A DNA stretch of 64,000 bases from Diogma glabrata (Eukaryota > Arthropoda > Insecta > Diptera > Cylindrotomidae). Location of the stretch: contig OY856186.1 in assembly GCA_963693315.1 (NCBI GenBank), positions 87,872,647 to 87,936,646 of the forward strand, read 5' to 3'. The notes under the pieces are model-generated. The model worked only from the letters and a program-made list of their open reading frames with translations, did not search any database and was not told the origin of the DNA. Below, piece by piece: positions 57,372 to 64,000 of this stretch. How positions within the stretch are numbered: the stretch's first letter is position 1; every line of letters begins with the position of its first letter. Position numbers and translations under genes: made by a program.

Positions 57372-58770
57372 ATAATGTAATCAAATCCATTATCAACACT
57401 AAAAACCGAACACAAAGCAAACTAAACAGCTTAATTTTGATAAAAAATTGGCGAATAAGCAAATTTGATTAATTGACTAATTTATTTTGGAAACTATTTC
57501 AAACGAAATATCTTGTTATAAGTTTTAAGTTTCATTCAATAAAAATAAAAAAAACTATATTGACCATAAAAAAGATCGAATAACATTTTTCTATTTATTT
57601 ATTTGTAATAATGATTGATTGATTTGATTGATCCACTATTTCCTTTATTATTTTAAAATTTTTAATTTGTATATTCGTATTAATTAGAATTAAATTAGAA
57701 TTATTATGCAATTCACGAGTGTACGGTAATAAAACAATTTCCTTTTCATGATTCAAATTTTACAATTTGGTTTGAATTTTCGTTATTTTTTATCGTCGAT
57801 TCGTGATTCTTAATCCCAAAACTATATTCAATAATTTTATTACCACTATCATTATAAAAACGTTTATAGAGAAATAAATTAAGAATCAAAGAATAAATAA
57901 AGATGGGAGTCGCCATCCCCATCTTAGAATAATACTGCCAACAGAAATTATCTTAATCTTATCAATCATAAAGACTCAACAAACAATAATAATTGCTCCA
58001 CTCAACCATAAGTTCTATTTATTTTTAAACGAAATTTATATTAAGTACACATTTGATTTTTATCTCAACTCATAATGTTGATGATTTCATTGTGAAACAA
58101 TTCATTCTAACCATCATCTTAAATGAATGTCTTTAATATTACTACGACAAAACTGTCATTAATATTAATATAAATATAAATTGTTTACGCTTCACAAAAA
58201 ATATTACTTAGGAGTAGTAATATTATATTGTAATATTTATATAAAAAATAAAACAAAAATTTACGTCTTCCATGTTTATGCTAATTTATTTTAATAAAAT
58301 TTAATCAAAGTTTCTATTTAGAATTTTAAAAAACTATTTTAAATTGAAAAGTTTAGAAACAATTTTGTTGATAATTGTATTGTAATTAGTTTTATAAGAT
58401 TTTCTTGGTTAAATTTTTAAGGTCAAGATCAAATATAGTCACAAATTATTTGGATGGATAGATGTTTGGTTTAATTTAGGAATTTGATCTAAAGACCGAC
58501 TTCATTTTTCTAATAGAGTTTTTTTTCTTTATAGGTAAGCAATGTGGAATTGAATAAATGACAGCTTCGGGGTGAGTTGTTAAAAATTATATTGTATTGA
58601 ATAAAAAGAATATGAGCGTGTTGTAACATTAAAATAGTAATAAACACCTTCGTAAATTTAAAAAATCATTCTGCAAGTTCTTCAACCTATGGAGAGGAGG
58701 GTGGTGGTCAAAATACTTAAAATTACACTTGACAATAATACAAAAACGGTGACCTGTAAAATGGTAAAAA
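57372..58770. other. Unassigned AT-rich sequence
   Basis: No recognisable feature. Confidence 0.5.
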
Positions 58771-58774
58771 AATG

Positions 58775-58904
58775 CAATTTCTCTTAAATTAAGTGTTCTT
58801 TGAAATGAACTCTCCCCCCATTTGGGTAAAAAATGGGGTTTTCACCCTTCCTCAGTTACCCCTTCAAAATATGTATATAAATACACTTATTTGGCACTTG
58901 GCGC
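58775..58904 (+). repeat. Direct repeat, copy related to 61105-61215
   Basis: TCTTAAATTAAGTG, then CACCCTTCCTC and TTCAAAATATG...CACTTATTTGGC, align with the later copy. The GATC-rich element at 58907 inserted right after this copy. Confidence 0.5.
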
Positions 58905-58974
58905 TATCCCGACTGGAAATTAGTTCAGGGAACCCGGATTATGATCAGATCCGGATCAGATTTTCCGTAATACG

Positions 58975-59200
58975 GCCATCTGATCAGTTCCTGATCAGCG
59001 TACAGTACCGTTTCCCTTGATCCGGTTATCTGATCAGTTCCTGATCAGCGTACAGTACCGTTTCCCTTGATCCGGCTATCTGATCAGTTACTGATCAGCG
59101 TGCAGTACTTTATCCGTTGATCCGGCTATCTGATCAGTTACTGATCAGCGTGCAGTACTTTATCCGTTGATCCAGTCATACGATCAGTTTCTGATCGAAA
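58975..59200 (+). repeat. 50-bp-period minisatellite
   Basis: TATCTGATCAGTTCCTGATC, then AGCGTACAGTA and TTGATCCGG, repeats at 58981, 59031, 59081 and 59131 with a decayed fifth unit near 59181. The units pair up as two variants. Confidence 0.9.
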
Positions 59201-59367
59201 AAACTCATCTTATCCGATGTCCTGAACTGGATAATAATACAAAATTTAGTTTTTTACCTGATCCATTCTGTATATAATATATTGCTCATTAAACAATAAA
59301 TTCGTTATTAATGGTATAACTGAATTATTATTTTGATTATATTATCGACGTCATAATAGTACATTTA

Positions 59368-59970
59368 CCCGAGCAGAAATTAGTTAGGGAAAACCTGAAT
59401 ACAGTCAGGTCGTGATCAGGGCCTGGTCGGTCCTACAAGGGCAATCTCTATTAGAGCAAGCTGACGTGGGCCTGTTTAGGGCCTGATTTAGAATACCCTT
59501 TTAGGGTTTACCTTATTTGAATACATCCGGCCCGGATCAGGTTTCTCGTATTTGACCCCTAGCTGAAATTTCAATTGGTTAAAATTCACTAGAGTATTAT
59601 CCATTTTAGAAATATATAGTTAAAATCGTTTCATGTATGTTTTAGTTATAGCTTCTCGGCTGAAAGACTATAATAATAGTCATTAAGGTGGTATGTATGT
59701 TTTAATTTTTTCCATTGTAATTTTTTTATTTTAATTTGATTAATTTATGTATATAGTATATAAATATATATCAGGGTCTGGTCCGGATATCCCAATCAGG
59801 GCCTGATCCGATTATCCCAATCAGGGTCTGATCCGGTAATCCCAATCAGGACCTGATAGGGCAAAAGCGTTACACTCATGATCAGGGCCCAATCAGGCTG
59901 TCCTACCAATGCCAGGTACGGGCAAACCTGATCAGGGCCTTACTTGAGCCCTGACAAATTTCTGCTCGGG
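59368..59970. mobile_element. GATC-rich MITE, copy C (nested)
   Basis: CCCGAGCAGAAATTAGTTAG to AATTTCTGCTCGGG, flanked by TA (59366-59367 and 59971-59972). Closely related to copies A and B. It gives the clean TSD that the fused pair lacks. Confidence 0.82.
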
Positions 59971-60659
59971 TACTTAACTTAAAATTTTTTTGTGCAAAAA
60001 ATTTTCTCATTCTTCACGAATTTTTAATAACTTTTTAAAAAGTTAATTATAATATACTTAACTGTAATAATTAACTGTAGACTGAATCTATTTAATTGTT
60101 TAATATTTTGTACTTATAAGTACAAATTTATTGTAGAATCGAAAACAGCATTGTCAAAGTTACAGTTGTGAGGGATCTTGCTTATTAACCTTAAAGCATA
60201 TAATTTAAATTTTTATCTTGCATCTCCTCTTTACTCAAGAATTTCCAGATGTTTTTTGTTAGCAGTAATTGGTGAAAATACTTATTATGTTGCTCAAAAA
60301 TTATTCTATTTGAAATATGACAAGTGATCTAAAGCAGGTATGGGTGAAGTTAGTTTTCGAATCCAAACTTGGATCCATACCTTCATAAGAGCCTATGTGA
60401 CAAAGAGTTTTATGATACCATTGGAAAAATCATCAATAATGCCAAAACTTGGACTAAATAAAATAAAAATAAGAAATAATTAACAAACTTGCTGCTAAAT
60501 TTATAAGCATTTGAAGTGTACTTGAAATTATGAACAAAATTAAAGAAAAATGGTAATATTTTTTTCATTTATTTAATTCTCAAATTAATATTTAAGAACA
60601 AAATTAATTCTAAACGTTTGAACGGATCTGGTATGGATCTCTTGACCAGACCGGACATG

Positions 60660-60800
60660 AAACTGTTGAATGGATCCGGCATGGATCTTTAAGATAGATC
60701 CGGAATAGATCTTTGAAATGGATCCGGAATGGATCTTTGAAATGGATCCGGAATGGATCTTTGAAATGGATCCGGCATGGATCATTTAAACGGATCCTGT
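60660..60800 (+). repeat. 24-bp-period minisatellite
   Basis: GGATCCGGAATGGATCTTTG with AAAT repeats about five times with variants. Because 24 is a multiple of three, it gives spurious repetitive open frames on the minus strand. Confidence 0.88.
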
Positions 60801-61070
60801 ACGGATCCTGTACGGCGTGACGATTTTTCATCATGTCCGGATCAGGAGGCCTGATTCATCCCTGATCAGTCTTCAGGCAATCCTGATCCGGATCGGACCC
60901 TATACTGATCTAATTTCTAGTCGGGATATTTTTTCCGTTAAAATTTACTTAAGTTCCTGTCTCTGTGATTTTTTTAAAAAATTGTTTCGTACATCAAGGG
61001 CAACCATATCTATATAAAATTTCACTTTTTTCCATAACCCACTTTTTTTTCTTAACCCACTTTTTCACAA

Positions 61071-61116
61071 TTTTTCACAATTCGACATTGCACAGTTAAT
61101 GCCGAATTGTGAAAAA
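61071..61116. repeat. 14-bp perfect hairpin
   Basis: TTTTTCACAATTCG (61071-61084) pairs with CGAATTGTGAAAAA (61103-61116). Confidence 0.7.
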
Positions 61117-61215
61117 ATGACTTCTTAAATTAAGTGACATATTTGGGTCACAAAATATGTTTCTATCCTTCCTTTCCCCATCACTTCAAAATACATAAAC
61201 ACAATTATTTGACGC
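61105..61215 (+). repeat. Direct repeat, partner of 58775-58904
   Basis: TCTTAAATTAAGTGACATAT, then TCCTTCCTTTCCCC and TTCAAAATACATAAACAC, align imperfectly with the earlier copy. Confidence 0.5.
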
Positions 61216-62825
61216 CGCTTATATTTTTCTTTTAACATTTTAGGCCAATAGAATAACGGAAAAAAATATGGCTTACGTGTTGTTGTCGGTAACAGGTCAG
61301 AAATTTTTTTAATCTCTGGAGTAGGTTACTTACATAATGGACATGCCGAGTCTACTCGCCCGGCACCTGGGGACTGGAGTTATTCAATTTAATTTTGCAA
61401 CTAAGGAATTTTTACGGTTTTTTTGAACCACTGTAATTGTTGTTAATATTGAATATAAGTATAGGCAACAAAAATGCTATTTAAAAATTAAAGCTGACAC
61501 TATACCCTTTCAATTCCCATCAAGCAGATTGCGATCGGATAAAAACTCAGACCTTGCGGCCTGCCCAAAGTTAACAACTTTTTTTAAGGCATTAAGTGCA
61601 AAATGGAATTGTGCAAAAACTATCAAGCCGAATGAAACGTTCTGAAGTTTATTTTTTTTTGTTGAGGTTTCAGCTACAAGATAGAGGTTTCAATTATGTT
61701 ATAAACAATTATTTGCAAATAACTAAATTCAATTGAAAAATATCGATTTTTAGACATTTTTTTAGAAACACCAGTTGGTAACCGTAAACCGACACGTTAT
61801 TCAATTTAACAAAACACAGATAAAAAATTCCCATATGAGAATGTTCACAATCAAACTAACCCCCTGTACGTACGTGTTAAAATTCCTATTCTTAAAGTAA
61901 AACTGTAGGTAGGTTCGTGGTGAGGGTTATGCAATAACTAAGGTCTCAAATGTCATAATAATGTTAACAAAACTTCCTTTTTTTTTAAAGGCACCCTACT
62001 TTTCCACAGCATATTATTAACAGCCTTCCAAATGTTCAAACAACTTTCACTACCAACATCACAATATCACTTAGCAGTTTCTTCTAGTTTTCTCAATAAA
62101 TCGGATTTATCCAAACGACATGATATATATAAAATAAAATTGTAATTAAATCAATCAAAGTTAATTTTGTTTCCCAACGGTCAATTCACTCCATATTGAT
62201 GGTTGGTATTGGTCTACTAGAATGTTCTTGGATTTAGACCACTATCCAATCAATATAACCCCTTTATTCACAATAAAATCTTTTCCTGTTTATATGCTAT
62301 GTCACAATTTCTATATATTTGCAAAAAAACAGAACTATTGTTTTCTTTGTAATATCAATTCATGTTTAGCAATATAAATGATATTAATATTCAAACATAA
62401 CATTTATGAAGATTAATTATTAAAAATTCTTCTCATCGTTATTAACATATCAACTGTCACAATTCTATTAAGTTAATCTACAAATAGTACAGCAATTTAA
62501 TATTTTTAACTTTTAACCAAAAACCACATCTTCCAGTTTGTTTTCTTTTTCTCGTTTTTTTTTTATAAAACAAAATTGTCTTTTTAAAGTCGATATCGAC
62601 ACAGAATTCTATTAAACAATTTTAATGCCAGTAATGATTTTACGTTTTCTAATCTATTTTAATTAATCCAACAACATTGACTAAGTTCCACAATTTAATC
62701 AACAAAAAAATTTACTAATTTATATATTTAATTAAACCAAATCAAAACAAAGTATTGTAATCTTCATCTAATTCCGATCGACTGTCTTTTCAATACCAAA
62801 TGGTCATGCACATATAACAAACAAA
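61216..62825. other. Unassigned AT-rich sequence
   Basis: No recognisable feature. Confidence 0.5.
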
Positions 62826-62831
62826 TTTTGA

Positions 62832-63010
62832 ATCAACAACGTATCAAAATGAGACTGCAATCGATGAAAACAAAATTATTGCAAACTAGGTTGAGAAAGA
62901 TATGAATCAAAAGAAGATAAGTTGTATTGATCGCGCTGATTCATGCAGAAAAAATGAATTTTTACGGGAAAACAGCTTCGTAACAGGGTTGAAATTTTCA
63001 TTGCGACCTT
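62832..63010 (+). repeat. Dispersed repeat, copy 2
   Basis: Partner of 55850-56050: AATCAACAACGTATCAAAAT, GATAAGTTGTATTGATCGCG and GATTCATGCAGAAA blocks in the same order and orientation. Confidence 0.6.
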
Positions 63011-63289
63011 GCCCAATAGGAGCAAATATTGCAATTTGTTTTTAGTAGGCGTAGACAAATGCATTTTCTAACTGTAGAAAATTTCAAGCTGATAGTACAT
63101 AAAGTTTATGATTAAAATCTATTAAGTAGAAATTTAGACGGACACCGAAGTCTCACCAATGTCCTATCGGGTACCGGATTTTAGTTTTTCAAAACACGGA
63201 ACCCCAATAAATGGAATGGTTTGCCCAAATCAGTTGGCTCGGATGGTTTTAATTCACAAAGGTTTAAACCAGGCGGCCATTAATACCAC

Positions 63290-63352
63290 AGAACGCATGT
63301 TTTTGTGACACATATCGTAATTCCTGTTACACAACACTAAATTTCAAAAATA
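63290..63352 (+). repeat. Dispersed repeat, partner of 39958-40020
   Basis: CATGTTTTTGTGACACAT, then GTAATTCCTGTTACACAACAC. Imperfect match. The rest to 64000 is AT-rich with nothing recognised. Confidence 0.4.
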
Positions 63353-64000
63353 TTAAAACTAGTATTAGGTTCAGACAATGGCAGAACATCAATAAATTGC
63401 CAATTACAAATCCATTCATTATTTACGCTAATTTACATTATTTATTTTCCAAAACAAACAAAATATTACAAATTACACAATTTTCATTCAAATTCAATTT
63501 GTTTACTATAGCAAAATTTATTCATAAAATATTATAAAATAAATATTTATTTCCGTAGAAATTACAATAATTTGATAAAATAATAATTCTATAAAATTAA
63601 AATCGAAAATAATCAAAAACTGTTTTTACGTATTTATAAAACGAACAACTACACAAATACATTAGAAATAAATACGCGAATATAAATAAAAATGTAATTG
63701 AAATGAATATATTGAATTTCTTTGAAAAATTGAAATTGACCTACAAAAAATGAAGACACAAATATAAAAATAAAATTACACCTGATGATGTAAGACTATG
63801 GTTTTGTAGTAGACTACTTTTAAACCACAAAAAATATACAAAGTTACATCTTTGGTTTACAAAATAAATAAAAGAATAGTACAAAGCTTCAGCAAGTTAA
63901 TACGTATAGTAATAACACATGTAGTTTTACAGTTAATTCAATTAAATTAAATTTTAAAATACAAAGAAATTGCAATTTGATTTTTGTTTTATGATTCATT

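Larger units (their letters stand above)
58907..60926. mobile_element. GATC-rich TA-target element, larger relative
   Basis: The TIRs TCCCGACTGGAAATTAG and CTAATTTCTAGTCGGGA are flanked by TA (58905-58906 and 60927-60928). They are related to CCCGAGCAGAAATTAG of the MITEs at 50443 and 59368. Each subterminal region has its own minisatellite. A smaller family member is nested at 59368-59970. No transposase. Confidence 0.75.

Noticed and set aside
58975..59200. CRISPR-like regular repeat array
   Set aside because: The 50-bp units are contiguous tandem copies without unique spacers, in a eukaryotic transposon context.
60585..60834. Two overlapping minus-strand ORFs with 8-residue repeats
   Set aside because: They are translations of the 24-bp minisatellite (multiple of three). 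No family signature outside the repeat.
1..64000. tRNA or rRNA genes
   Set aside because: I looked for A/B-box-like tRNA patterns and conserved rRNA blocks by eye and saw none. The only tRNA-related sequences are the two primer-binding sites.

Overview
The window looks like AT-rich, repeat-dense insect DNA, most likely from a fly (inference from the transposon mix: LOA-, RTE- and CR1-like LINEs, Mag-like Ty3 elements, Penelope-like elements and many hAT and TA-target MITEs). I recognise no host protein-coding exon, tRNA or rRNA. Nearly everything I can name is a transposable element, its remnant or a satellite-like repeat, with unassigned AT-rich DNA between. One 200-base run of N (16177-16376) is an assembly gap beside an (AG)n tract.

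Layout. 213-6459: five hAT elements, stacked up to four deep, each closed by a recognisable 8-bp target-site duplication (TSD). 6693-9480: degenerate LOA-type LINE, minus strand. 10007-11111: foldback-like element with about 450-bp inverted arms. 11148-15767: nearly intact Mag-like Ty3 retrotransposon with identical 212-bp LTRs, minus strand. 16998-17618: TA-target MITE. 17651-18100: two-copy tandem repeat. 19097-22281: pogo/Tigger-like ends enclosing a broken RTE LINE. 22870-25950: second LOA copy, plus strand. 26066-27038: another hAT. 28890-31440: two LINE remnants. 31462-39918: long-LTR (1.71 kb) Ty3-type element whose only ORF is Gag-protease joined to what looks like an integrase tail. 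41262-43746: Penelope-like element (RT plus GIY-YIG) between inverted 553-bp arms, each carrying a hammerhead ribozyme motif. 44736-47046: two MITEs. 48650-50310: third LOA copy, minus strand. 50443-51624 and 58907-60926: GATC-rich TA-target MITEs, two fused in tandem and one nested inside a larger relative with its own minisatellites. The rest to 64000 is AT-rich, with dispersed repeat pairs.

There is no operon-like cooperation. The relations are insertional: younger elements interrupt older ones, which gives a relative time order. The youngest by their own repeats are the Mag-like element (identical LTRs), the long-LTR element (LTRs apparently differing by one base) and the Penelope-like element (nearly identical arms, exact 16-bp TSD). 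The most notable objects are the Penelope-like element with paired hammerheads and the intact Gag-protease-only LTR element.
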